This document shows positions 36,023-44,083 of a DNA stretch of 64,000 nucleotides, piece after piece. The stretch spans positions 2,021,985 through 2,085,984 of the forward strand of contig CP053446.1 in NCBI GenBank assembly GCA_013285405.1, in the 5' to 3' direction. A program made the position numbers and the translations under genes. Position 1 is the stretch's first letter. Each line of letters opens with the position of its first letter. The stretch comes from Ignavibacteriota bacterium (GTDB taxonomy: Bacteria > Bacteroidota > Ignavibacteria > Ignavibacteriales > Ignavibacteriaceae). The notes under the pieces were generated by a model, which was given only the letters and a program-made list of their open reading frames with translations, was not told the DNA's origin and ran no database searches.

Positions 36023-37450
36023 TTATACAACTTCAAAATGAAGAAAATCTCTTCTTCCGGTTTCAAATGCTGGCGCGCGTGATAAAAATATAACAAGTTC
36101 ACCTTTATTAACAAGTCCGGCATTCAGTATTAGTTGTTTAGCATCTTCAATTGCAGCATTTTGTTTGTCAATTTTATTAATGAAGAGAGATTTAACACCC
36201 CATCGCAAACACAAATTGTTCATCGTTTCAAAGCTGTCAGATATCGCAATTATTTTTGCTGATGGACGAAATTTTGCCAAACCTCTTGCTGCTCTTCCTT
36301 TGTAAGTAAATACAACAATCGCATTCGCTTTAATTTGTTCGGCAACTGATGTAATTCCTTTTAAAACCGAATCGAATAAATTTTCTTCCAATACATCAGG
36401 TATCTGAAATTTTATAGTTTCATCGTTAATAAAATGCTGCTCAGCGTTTATAATAATTTCATTCATCATTTGTACTGTTTCAACCGGATATTTCCCGATG
36501 GAAGTTTCACCACTAAGCATTACAACATCGGTTCCATCCCAAACAGCATTAGCAACATCCGCAGCTTCGGCACGTGTTGGAATTGGTGATTTAATCATTG
36601 ACTCAAGCATTTGGGTTGCAGTTATGACCAGCTTGCCAGTTTCATTACATCGTTTGATAATTTCTTTTTGAATTACAGGAACTTTAGCCAAAGATAATTC
36701 AACGCCCAGATCACCACGTGCAACCATAATTCCATCAGAAGCTTGTAATATTGATTCAAATGAATCAATCGCTTCTTTCTTTTCAATCTTTGCAATGATT
36801 GGAATTACCTTTCCTTTTTTATTTAGCCATTCTTTCAGCAGCAGAATATCCTCTGCTTTTCGCACAAAAGAAAGTGCGATGTAATCAACTGGTTTGGTGC
36901 TCAGATATTCAAGATTTGCAAAATCTTTCTCTGTCAACGAGGGAGTTGAAAGTTTCATCCCCGGTAAATTCAGACCTTTTCGGGCGGAAAGAATTCCGCC
37001 GTTTATAATTTTACAAATAACAGAATTGGTATTCTTACTGATTATCTTTAGCCTGATTAAGCCATCATTGATTAATATTAAATCACCAACCTCGGCATCT
37101 TCCGCAAGAACTTTGTAAGAAGTAGAAATTAATTTATCATCGCCAATCACTTCTTCATTCGTGATTTCAATCTTATTTCCAGAAAAAATTTCAATTTGTT
37201 TTTCTTTCAATTCGCCTATTCTAATCTTCGGTCCCTGGAGATCAGCGAGAATAGCCACTGAAGAATTTGACTCCGTACGAGCTGTGTGGATATTCTCAAA
37301 CAAAGATGAATAAAAATCATAGTCGCCATGAGACATATTTAATCTGACGGCATCTACTCCAGCAGTTATCAATTGCTTAATAATTTCTACGCTTGATGAT
37401 TGTGGACCAAGTGTTGCAAGAATTTTTGTTTTTGCGTGACTGAAACCCAA
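36023..37450 (-). CDS. pyk: Pyruvate kinase
   Basis: 475 aa from the TTG at 37450 (MGFSHAKTKILATLGP). An ATG at 37495 would add 15 non-conserved residues and overlap the upstream gene by 41 nt. The last codons of the Lon-like gene, AGGAGGAAATAA, provide the ribosome-binding site for the TTG, leaving only 4 nt between the genes. It converts PEP and ADP to pyruvate and ATP in glycolysis. Hallmarks are 'ATLGPQSS', RLNMSHGD, 'IPIIAKIEKKEAIDSFESI' with the catalytic Lys, ARGDLGVE (metal site), ATQMLESMI and SGETSIGKYP. The C-terminal domain (about 365-475) is full length but lacks an extra PEP-utiliser domain. Confidence 0.93.
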   Translation of the reverse strand: MGFSHAKTKILATLGPQSSSVEIIKQLITAGVDAVRLNMSHGDYDFYSSLFENIHTARTESNSSVAILADLQGPKIRIGELKEKQIEIFSGNKIEITNEEVIGDDKLISTSYKVLAEDAEVGDLILINDGLIRLKIISKNTNSVICKIINGGILSARKGLNLPGMKLSTPSLTEKDFANLEYLSTKPVDYIALSFVRKAEDILLLKEWLNKKGKVIPIIAKIEKKEAIDSFESILQASDGIMVARGDLGVELSLAKVPVIQKEIIKRCNETGKLVITATQMLESMIKSPIPTRAEAADVANAVWDGTDVVMLSGETSIGKYPVETVQMMNEIIINAEQHFINDETIKFQIPDVLEENLFDSVLKGITSVAEQIKANAIVVFTYKGRAARGLAKFRPSAKIIAISDSFETMNNLCLRWGVKSLFINKIDKQNAAIEDAKQLILNAGLVNKGELVIFLSRAPAFETGRRDFLHFEVV

Positions 37451-37454
37451 AAAT

Positions 37455-39911
37455 TTATTTCCTCCTCTTTTTCCTGGTTGATTTTGACGGCGCATCTTTT
37501 ATGTTGCGGGATTTTTTATACATTTCTTTAAGTTTCTTTTCGACTAAATCAAACACAGAGTCTTTCTCATAACCTTTAGCTGTTCTTTTACCTGCTATTA
37601 CTCCTGTTAATATTTCAATCCCTTCTTCAATTCTTGAAATAGCGTAGATGTGGAATTGTTTTTTATTCACAGCATCAATCACTTCTTCTTTAAGCATTAA
37701 TTCTTTTACATTCTGAATTGGTATAACAACACCTTGTTTACCATTCAGTCCATTATATTTACAAACTTCAAAGAAGCCTTCAATTTTTTCATTCACTCCT
37801 CCGATTGGCTGAACATCACCTTTTTGATTAAGCGATCCGGTTACAGCAATTCCCTGTTTGATTGGAATACCAGAAAGTGTAGAAAGAAGAGCATATATTT
37901 CTGCACAGGATGCGCTGTCTCCATCAACTGTTCCGTAGGATTGTTCGAATACAAGATTCACATTGAATGCAAGTGGAATATCCTGACCAAAAGTTTCTTT
38001 AAAATAACCTGAGATAATTAAAACACCTTTGTTGTAATGTCTGCCGCTCATTCCTGCTTCACGTTCAACATTAATAATATTTCCACTACCGAGCGAAACC
38101 GTCGCTGTGATTCTCGTCGGTCTTCCGAATGAATAAAAATCTGCTTCATAAACTGCAAGACCATTTATTTGTCCAATTCGTTCTCCGGTTGTATCCATCA
38201 GGAAAGTTCCGTTTTCATACATCTCAGAGATTTTAGCTTCGAGCATACCGTGCCGGTTAACCGCATTCTTATACGCTTTTTTAATGTGCTCGGCAGTTAC
38301 AATATCAAAACCATCATCAACTGCCCAGAAGTTAGCCTCACGAGCAAGGTCGGCAATTTTTGAAAACCGGGTTGTTAGCTTATTTTTCTGACCTGCGAAG
38401 ACTGCTCCCAATTCTAAAAGATATGCGATAGCGGTCCTATCAAACTCTTTTAACTTTTCTTCTTTGATTAATTTTTTTATGACACGTGCGTATTCTGTTA
38501 AAACTTTATCGGATCGTTTAATTTCGTAATCGAAGTCAGCTTTTATTTTGAACATCTTTTTAAAATCATATTCATACGAAGAAAGCAGAGAATAGATATA
38601 CTGGCTTCCGATTAAAATTACCTTTAGATCAATTTCTATAGGTTCAGGCTTAAGCGTGGATGTTGATAATTGAAAGATTGTCGGTGAATCCTGAAACTCA
38701 AGTTTGTTGTATGTAAGAACGCGTTTTAAAGTTTTCCATACACCGGGTTCTTCAAATAAGTGTGTTACATTTAAGACCATGTAACCTCCATTTGCTCTCA
38801 GCAAAGATCCTGCTTTAATGTTAGTGAAGTCACTATAAAAACTTCCTCTGCCATCGCTGATTCGTTCAACAGCACCGAATAGATTTGAGTAAGTCGGTGA
38901 GGTTTCCACTATAATCGGACATTCATTAGTATCTGTGTTGTCGAGGATAATGTTAACATTGTATTCTTTAAAGTAATCAATAATAAATCCTTCTTCTGTT
39001 CTATCGCCTACCGGTTTAGCTCCTTTGAATATCTGAACGTTTTCCAAAATATTTTTTTCGATCTGATCAAGATATTCAACTACTTTGGAATCATTATATT
39101 TTTCCTGAAGATTATCAATTATTCCTTTTACAACATTTACTATGCTTCCTCTTTCAAGTGCCTGCAATTTTTCCTGGAATTCTTCACTCGTTTTCAATCC
39201 TTTTTTGAAAAGTATCTGTAACTCCTGCTGATGGTCATTATATTTTTTTACTAATTCCTGCGCTTCTTCTTTTGTGATGTTGCCTTGTTCAATTTGTTCA
39301 TTTAATTGAAAAACAGGAACAAGCTTATCTTTTATTATTGGCATTAAGTCAGGTCTCGCAATTTCACCGACTTTTACCTGACCAAGCGAGAACCCAACTT
39401 TTCTCATCTTCTCATCAAAGTCATGCATCAATTCCTGTTCACGCTCAGAATAATCTGAAACAATTTTTTTCTTTCTCTCCAGATAATCTTCGCTTTCAAG
39501 CGCCTGTGGAATTTTTCGCTTCAGAATTTCAATTGCATGAAATAAATTTCTTTTGAAAACTTTTGCTTTACCTTTTGAGAACTTGAGCAGAATTGGTCTG
39601 TCGGGATCTTTAAAGTTATTTACATACGCATAATCAAAAAGCGGAGGACAATCAGCCCCGATTGTTTCCAGCACTTGTTTAACTGTTGTTGCTTTTCCAG
39701 AACCAGACATTCCACAAATAAAAATGTTATAACCCGGTGCTCGCATTTCAACTCCTAATCTCATTGCTTTCAGAGCACGCTCCTGACCAAGAATTCCTTC
39801 TATCGGTTTTAAGTCTTGAGTAGAATCGAATTCAAGTAAATCCGGGTTGCATTTCCATCTTAAATCTTCAAGAGAAAGTTCTTTATGCTTTTGTGATTTT
39901 GGGTAAGTCAT
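37455..39911 (-). CDS. Lon-like ATP-dependent protease (AAA/Lon-C, YcbZ/LonB-like)
   Basis: 818 aa. Walker A is GMSGSGKATT (67-76). A long helical insert (about 130-320) precedes the rest of the AAA region. The C-terminal Lon protease domain has the catalytic Ser666 in GDSASCAE and Lys709 in GVNEKIEGF, spaced 43 residues apart as in E. coli Lon (Ser679/Lys722). It lacks the N-terminal substrate domain of classical Lon and has no membrane helices, so it belongs with the soluble 'Lon protease family' group (YcbZ/LonH type). The C-terminus is very basic (STRKKRRK). It is translationally coupled to pyruvate kinase. A true lon may exist elsewhere. Confidence 0.88.
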   Translation of the reverse strand: MTYPKSQKHKELSLEDLRWKCNPDLLEFDSTQDLKPIEGILGQERALKAMRLGVEMRAPGYNIFICGMSGSGKATTVKQVLETIGADCPPLFDYAYVNNFKDPDRPILLKFSKGKAKVFKRNLFHAIEILKRKIPQALESEDYLERKKKIVSDYSEREQELMHDFDEKMRKVGFSLGQVKVGEIARPDLMPIIKDKLVPVFQLNEQIEQGNITKEEAQELVKKYNDHQQELQILFKKGLKTSEEFQEKLQALERGSIVNVVKGIIDNLQEKYNDSKVVEYLDQIEKNILENVQIFKGAKPVGDRTEEGFIIDYFKEYNVNIILDNTDTNECPIIVETSPTYSNLFGAVERISDGRGSFYSDFTNIKAGSLLRANGGYMVLNVTHLFEEPGVWKTLKRVLTYNKLEFQDSPTIFQLSTSTLKPEPIEIDLKVILIGSQYIYSLLSSYEYDFKKMFKIKADFDYEIKRSDKVLTEYARVIKKLIKEEKLKEFDRTAIAYLLELGAVFAGQKNKLTTRFSKIADLAREANFWAVDDGFDIVTAEHIKKAYKNAVNRHGMLEAKISEMYENGTFLMDTTGERIGQINGLAVYEADFYSFGRPTRITATVSLGSGNIINVEREAGMSGRHYNKGVLIISGYFKETFGQDIPLAFNVNLVFEQSYGTVDGDSASCAEIYALLSTLSGIPIKQGIAVTGSLNQKGDVQPIGGVNEKIEGFFEVCKYNGLNGKQGVVIPIQNVKELMLKEEVIDAVNKKQFHIYAISRIEEGIEILTGVIAGKRTAKGYEKDSVFDLVEKKLKEMYKKSRNIKDAPSKSTRKKRRK

Positions 39912-40022
39912 CTTTTATACCTTATTATTTGAATATGGTTGGTATTTTTCGGTATTTGATTGTAAAATCTTATATCAAAATTAATTATTATTGACGCTAA
40001 TATCAACGAAGGAAAAATTGAT

Positions 40023-41159
40023 ATGAATCTTGAATTGCTGGAAAAAGCCAGAAATTATTTCCCTTACCTGAAGCATGGAATTATTTATTTCAATCACGCA
40101 TCAACTTCACCAATTAATACTTTAATAAAAAGCAGGATAGATGAATTTATTAAAGAGAGAGGCGAATATGCTTCAGATGATTATCAGGCATTTCGAGCTG
40201 TTACTGAGGAAACCAAATCAATGATAAGTGAAATGATTAATTGCGAAAGCGACAGAATTGCATTTCTTGATAATACTACGAACGGAATAATCTGGTTGAC
40301 ACTTGGAATAGATTGGAAAGCGGGTGACAGAATTATTTTAAATGATGTTGAATTTCCTGCGAATGTTTATCCATTCCTTCAACTAAAAGAAAAAGGTGTT
40401 GAGGTTGATTTCGTCAAATCAAATAATGGAATCGTAACTTCCGAAGAAATTATTTCCGCAGTTAAACCCGGTACAAAGTTAATCTCAGTCAGCTTTGTAC
40501 AGTTTTTATCCGGCTACAGAATCGATCTTGAAAAAATCGGAAAAGTCTGCAAAGAGAAAGGAATTATTTTTTGCGTTGACTCTATTCAAGGTTTGGGTGC
40601 TATTAATCTTGATGTTGAAAAATGTAATATAGATTACCTTTCAAACGGAACACAAAAATGGATGCTCGGTTTACAGGGATTGGCTTTTATTTATGTGAGA
40701 AAAGCACTTCAGGAAAAAATGAAATCGGCACCGATTGGCTGGCTTGCAGTCAAAGATGCCTGGGATTTATTAAAATTTGATCTGACGACAAAAGAAACTG
40801 CTGAAAGATTTCAACCCGGGACATTAAATAACATTGGTATTTATGCTTTTAATTCATCGATGAAATTATTCAAGGAATTTGATATTGATGAAATTGAAAG
40901 ACATGTTGTAAGTAACTCAAAATATTTTATTGAGGAGCTTGCAAAGATTGGCTATAAATCGCCTTTGCTATCTTTATCAGAGAATCATTTATCAGGTATA
41001 GTAAGTTTCAAAACAGATAATGGGCAAAAAATATTTGATCATCTGAAGCAAAAAAAAATAGTTTGCTCGTTACGTGAAGGATATATTAGATTTGCACCGC
41101 ATTTCTACAATACGAAACAAGAAATAGATTATGTAGTTGATGCACTAAAATTCATTTAA
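40023..41159 (+). CDS. Class V aminotransferase (cysteine-desulfurase-like fold)
   Basis: 378 aa, PLP fold type I. 'YFNHASTSPI' is the N-terminal substrate loop, Asp186 in 'FCVDSIQGLGA' pairs with the pyridine nitrogen, and Lys212 in SNGTQKWMLG forms the Schiff base. 'FQPGTLNNIGIYA' and 'RFAPHFYNT' are the further conserved parts of the group. No mobile catalytic Cys loop of IscS/SufS type is visible, so this is an aminotransferase or lyase of unknown substrate (kynureninase or isopenicillin-epimerase-like). ATG 40023 has AAGGAA at 40010-40015. It is divergent from the Lon-like gene. Confidence 0.82.
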   Translation: MNLELLEKARNYFPYLKHGIIYFNHASTSPINTLIKSRIDEFIKERGEYASDDYQAFRAVTEETKSMISEMINCESDRIAFLDNTTNGIIWLTLGIDWKAGDRIILNDVEFPANVYPFLQLKEKGVEVDFVKSNNGIVTSEEIISAVKPGTKLISVSFVQFLSGYRIDLEKIGKVCKEKGIIFCVDSIQGLGAINLDVEKCNIDYLSNGTQKWMLGLQGLAFIYVRKALQEKMKSAPIGWLAVKDAWDLLKFDLTTKETAERFQPGTLNNIGIYAFNSSMKLFKEFDIDEIERHVVSNSKYFIEELAKIGYKSPLLSLSENHLSGIVSFKTDNGQKIFDHLKQKKIVCSLREGYIRFAPHFYNTKQEIDYVVDALKFI

Positions 41160-41191
41160 AGAATTATTTTTTTGATATAAAGGGTATAAGT

Positions 41192-41752
41192 ATGAAAATG
41201 ATTAAACGTATGTTTCCATTATCCACATTATTATTAGTTATATTTTTAATTGGAATCTATTCGATAAATAACTTCTCACAGAAAAAAGAAGAAGTACGAA
41301 TAAGTCCGAAAGCATTAGTTGAACAGACAGTAGGTTATACTGAAGTTAAAATAGAATACGGCAGACCGGGTGTCAAAGGGAGAGCAATCTGGGGCGGATT
41401 AGTTCCTTACAACGCTGTCTGGCGTGCAGGTGCAAATGAAGCTACAAAAATAACTTTCTCTACCGATGTGAAAATTGACGGGAAAAAACTTAATGCAGGC
41501 AGTTACAGTTTCTTTGCAATTCCGACAGCAAAAACATGGACTTTAATATTCAACAAGGTAGCTAACCAATGGGGTGCATTTGAATACAATGACGTTGAAG
41601 ATGCTTTGCGTATTGAAGTTACTCCAATGCAGAATATTTGCTGGCAGGAATGGCTGGCATATTCAATTAATAAAAGCTCCGATAAGAAAGCAGTTGTAAT
41701 GCTCGAATGGGAAAAATTAAAAGTGCCGTTTAATGTTGAAGTAGAGATATAA
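41192..41752 (+). CDS. DUF2911-family secreted protein
   Basis: 186 aa. Signal or anchor segment (about 9-29), then the DUF2911 body: 'VEQTVGYTEVKIEYGRPGVKGRAIWG' in pieces, 'LVPYNAVWRAGANEATKITFS' in pieces, 'AGSYSFFAIPTAKTWTLIFN' and 'WEKLKVPFNV'. The family is common in Bacteroidota, has no known activity and is probably periplasmic. It starts 32 nt after the aminotransferase on the same strand, so it may share its transcript, though no functional link is evident. Confidence 0.85.
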   Translation: MKMIKRMFPLSTLLLVIFLIGIYSINNFSQKKEEVRISPKALVEQTVGYTEVKIEYGRPGVKGRAIWGGLVPYNAVWRAGANEATKITFSTDVKIDGKKLNAGSYSFFAIPTAKTWTLIFNKVANQWGAFEYNDVEDALRIEVTPMQNICWQEWLAYSINKSSDKKAVVMLEWEKLKVPFNVEVEI

Positions 41753-41807
41753 ATTTAATATCAGTTATCATGGACGATGAGACTGTCTGAGAATTAAAAA
41801 TTTGTCA

Positions 41808-41847
41808 ACCTGAACTTGCCTGCCTGACAGCAAGGCAGGTTTCAGGT
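41808..41847. repeat. Intergenic palindromic element
   Basis: Two nested stems: ACCTGAA (41808-41814) with TTCAGGT (41841-41847), and CCTGCCT (41819-41825) with AGGCAGG (41833-41839). It lies in a 186-nt gap between the DUF2911 gene and the convergent mutase, so it may act as a terminator for either, though no U tract follows. It resembles other palindromes in this window. Confidence 0.55.
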
Positions 41848-41938
41848 TCTCATTTCCGTTAACATTCGAATTATTTGATTCCGAAATAAATTCGGATTGA
41901 CAGTATTCGGACAGACTCCGATTCCGTGAAAACTTCGT

Positions 41939-43285
41939 TTAGCTTCTTATAATCTTTAACAACTCATCCGTTTTTTGTTTCAAAAGTTTCTCATCACCAC
42001 GACTTTCTACATTCAGACGGAGTATTGGCTCTGTGTTACTCATTCTCAAGTTAAATCTCCAATCAGGATATTCAATAGAAACACCATCAAGATGATCAAT
42101 CTTTCCATCTGAATATTTCTTTTCAATCTCTTTAATTTTTCCAGCAGGGTCGTTTATTGTAGAATTAATTTCTCCCGAACAAGGATAATCAGCGATCATT
42201 TCATCAACGAGTTCTGAGAGCTTTTTCTTTTCTTCAGACATCAACTGAAGAATCAAAAGAAACGGAATCATTCCGCTGTCACTGTAAGCGTTTTCTCTGA
42301 AATAATGATGTGCAGACATTTCGCCTCCGTAGATCGAGTTTACTTCTCTCATTTTTTGTTTTATGAATGCGTGTCCGCTTTTTGAAACAACAGTTTTTCC
42401 ACCGGACTTTTCTACAACTTCTATTGTATTCCAGACAAGTCTTGGATCGTGAACAATTTTTTCACCGGGATGATTTTTAAGAATTGATTTTGCAAGAAGA
42501 CCGATTATGTAATAACCTTCGATAAAATTTCCGTGTTCATCAAAAAAGAAACAACGGTCATAATCACCATCCCACGCAACTCCGAGATCAGCATTTTCCC
42601 TTTTAATGATTTCGATAGTTGGTTTCCTGTTTTCCTCGAGCATTGGATTTGGAACTCCATTCGGGAAATTGCCATCTGGATTATTGAACATTTTTATCAT
42701 CTTTACTGGCAGTTTAGATTCAAGAGAATCCAATGCTAGTCCCGCACATCCGTTTCCAGCATTAACAACTACTTTCAGTGAGTTTATTTTTTTTGCATCA
42801 TAGAATTGTGAAAGATGAGTAATAAATTCTTTCATCACTTCTTTTTTAGTAACTGTTCCTTTGGTTTTGCTGATTTCTCCCAGTTCATTATTTACAATCA
42901 TCTTTTCAACTTCATTCAAACCTGAATCATACCCAACCGGGACAGAACCTTTTGCTACGAATTTCATTCCATTATATTCGGATGGATTATGACTTGCGGT
43001 TATCATTATTCCACCATCAGCATCAAAAAATGGTGTTGAAAAATAAATCATCTCCGTTCCACAAAGACCAATATCAATCACATCGGCTCCACTGTCTGTT
43101 AATCCGTTTTTCAGAGCTTCAGAAATTTCCAAAGATGATTTTCTTATATCATAACCAATAACAATTTTTTTTGCTTGTGTCAGTTTTGAAAATGCTCTGC
43201 CGATTTTATAACCTAGCTCATTATTCAACTCTGAAGGAACTTTGCCTCTAATATCATAAGCCTTAAAGCAAGCTATTTTACTCAT
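41939..43285 (-). CDS. Phosphomannomutase/phosphoglucomutase
   Basis: 448 aa from the ATG at 43285 (MSKIACFKAYDIRG), which has GGAG 5 nt upstream; the 26 extra residues of a longer in-frame ORF to 43363 are not conserved. Alpha-D-phosphohexomutase family: Ser98 in TASHNPSEYNG carries the phosphate, 'DGDYDRCFFFDE' (about 230) binds Mg, GGEMSAHHYFR (about 315) binds sugar and 'SNTEPILRLNVE' binds phosphate. It interconverts mannose or glucose 6- and 1-phosphates for nucleotide sugars of LPS or EPS. The lead GxFKAYDIRG fits ManB/AlgC types; which hexose is preferred cannot be stated. Confidence 0.9.
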   Translation of the reverse strand: MSKIACFKAYDIRGKVPSELNNELGYKIGRAFSKLTQAKKIVIGYDIRKSSLEISEALKNGLTDSGADVIDIGLCGTEMIYFSTPFFDADGGIMITASHNPSEYNGMKFVAKGSVPVGYDSGLNEVEKMIVNNELGEISKTKGTVTKKEVMKEFITHLSQFYDAKKINSLKVVVNAGNGCAGLALDSLESKLPVKMIKMFNNPDGNFPNGVPNPMLEENRKPTIEIIKRENADLGVAWDGDYDRCFFFDEHGNFIEGYYIIGLLAKSILKNHPGEKIVHDPRLVWNTIEVVEKSGGKTVVSKSGHAFIKQKMREVNSIYGGEMSAHHYFRENAYSDSGMIPFLLILQLMSEEKKKLSELVDEMIADYPCSGEINSTINDPAGKIKEIEKKYSDGKIDHLDGVSIEYPDWRFNLRMSNTEPILRLNVESRGDEKLLKQKTDELLKIIRS

Positions 43286-43472
43286 TATTTCTCCGTTTTT
43301 GCTTGGTGTGGATAAGATTTTCAAGTACAAAGATAGGTATTTTTTAGTCCGGTAAGTTGGCATAAGTTTGGTTTTGTAAATGCATAATATTTGTTGGAGA
43401 AAAAGTTTTTGGGAGAAAAATTTTTTAGTGGACTTTTAATAATGAACTCATTACATTGGAGATACAAAAATT

Positions 43473-43793
43473 GTGGAGAGCGTTATCGAAACTAAAGATA
43501 CTGTTAAGTGGCACTTCGCTAAATGCAACAACATAAAATGTAACTCAATATTCCTGGTGGATCCGGAAGAATCACAGGGTGAATTGGGGTATTTGTGTCC
43601 TGATTGCAGCAGAAAAACAACTTCATCACACATCGTTCAATGTTCAAGCTGCAAAACAGTATTGAACTTCGTTCGTGCAGCGCCAAGTGAAGAGAAAGTT
43701 GTATTTAACGTGACTAAATGTTCACATTGCATCGGAACAATTGAAGATGAATGGGAAATAGAACCTCTTTATTTTCCGGATTCTTACATTTAA
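43473..43793 (+). CDS. Small Cys-rich putative zinc-ribbon protein
   Basis: 106 aa, no family recognised. Eight cysteines come in four pairs: CNNIKC (18-23), CPDC (about 42-45), CSSC (about 57-60) and CSHC (about 83-86), which would bind two zinc ions in a rubredoxin-like or double-ribbon arrangement. There is no signal peptide, so it is cytoplasmic. The start is GTG at 43473, with TTGGAG at 43457-43462 upstream. It is monocistronic and ends before a strong terminator. A role in protein or nucleic acid binding is possible, but the sequence does not say which. Confidence 0.7.
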   Translation: MESVIETKDTVKWHFAKCNNIKCNSIFLVDPEESQGELGYLCPDCSRKTTSSHIVQCSSCKTVLNFVRAAPSEEKVVFNVTKCSHCIGTIEDEWEIEPLYFPDSYI

Positions 43794-43830
43794 TTTTTAC
43801 GTCACACATTATATTGCGAAGAAATATTTT

Positions 43831-43860
43831 ACCGGGTGGATTTATTCATCCGGTTTTTTT
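43831..43860 (+). terminator. Intrinsic terminator after the Cys-rich protein gene
   Basis: A 10-bp stem with two G-T wobbles, ACCGGGTGGA (43831-43840) with TTCATCCGGT (43845-43854), loop of 4 nt, followed by seven T. It is 38 nt after the stop codon. Confidence 0.85.
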
Positions 43861-43871
43861 ATTCATCTGCA

Positions 43872-43958
43872 GTATCATTCCAGCGAAGTTCTGAAGGAAC
43901 AAGTCAGGAACCTAACTGTTGAAAATAATCCCTGGATTCTGGACAAGCCAGAATTACA
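43872..43958. repeat. Decayed intergenic palindromic element
   Basis: The segment opens GTATCATTCCAG and closes CCAGAATTACA, a degenerate version of the 'TCATTCC ... GAATGACA' palindromes at 47451 and 49877. The inner part contains GTTCTGAAGGAAC-type and TGGATTCTGGA/CCAGAATTA half palindromes. It fills most of the 290-nt gap before the S46 peptidase gene; no gene is visible there. Confidence 0.45.
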
Positions 43959-44083
43959 TTACTTTATCAATTCAACTTTTCAAATATTTGAAGGAATAAT
44001 AATATCCTTTCGTCCACCTGTTATTTCTGTGTAATTTTGAACTATCAAAACGTTATTACATTCTATATAAAACATGGACTAAA

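Noticed and set aside
43286-43363. N-terminal extension of the phosphohexomutase (MPTYRTKKY...)
   Set aside because: The family starts at the KAYDIRG strand; ATG 43285 has GGAG at good distance and the extra residues are not conserved in the family.
44037-44069. TTGAAC ... TATATA as a promoter for the S46 peptidase
   Set aside because: The spacing of about 21 nt is too long for a sigma-70 pair and the Bacteroidota -7 motif is not met.
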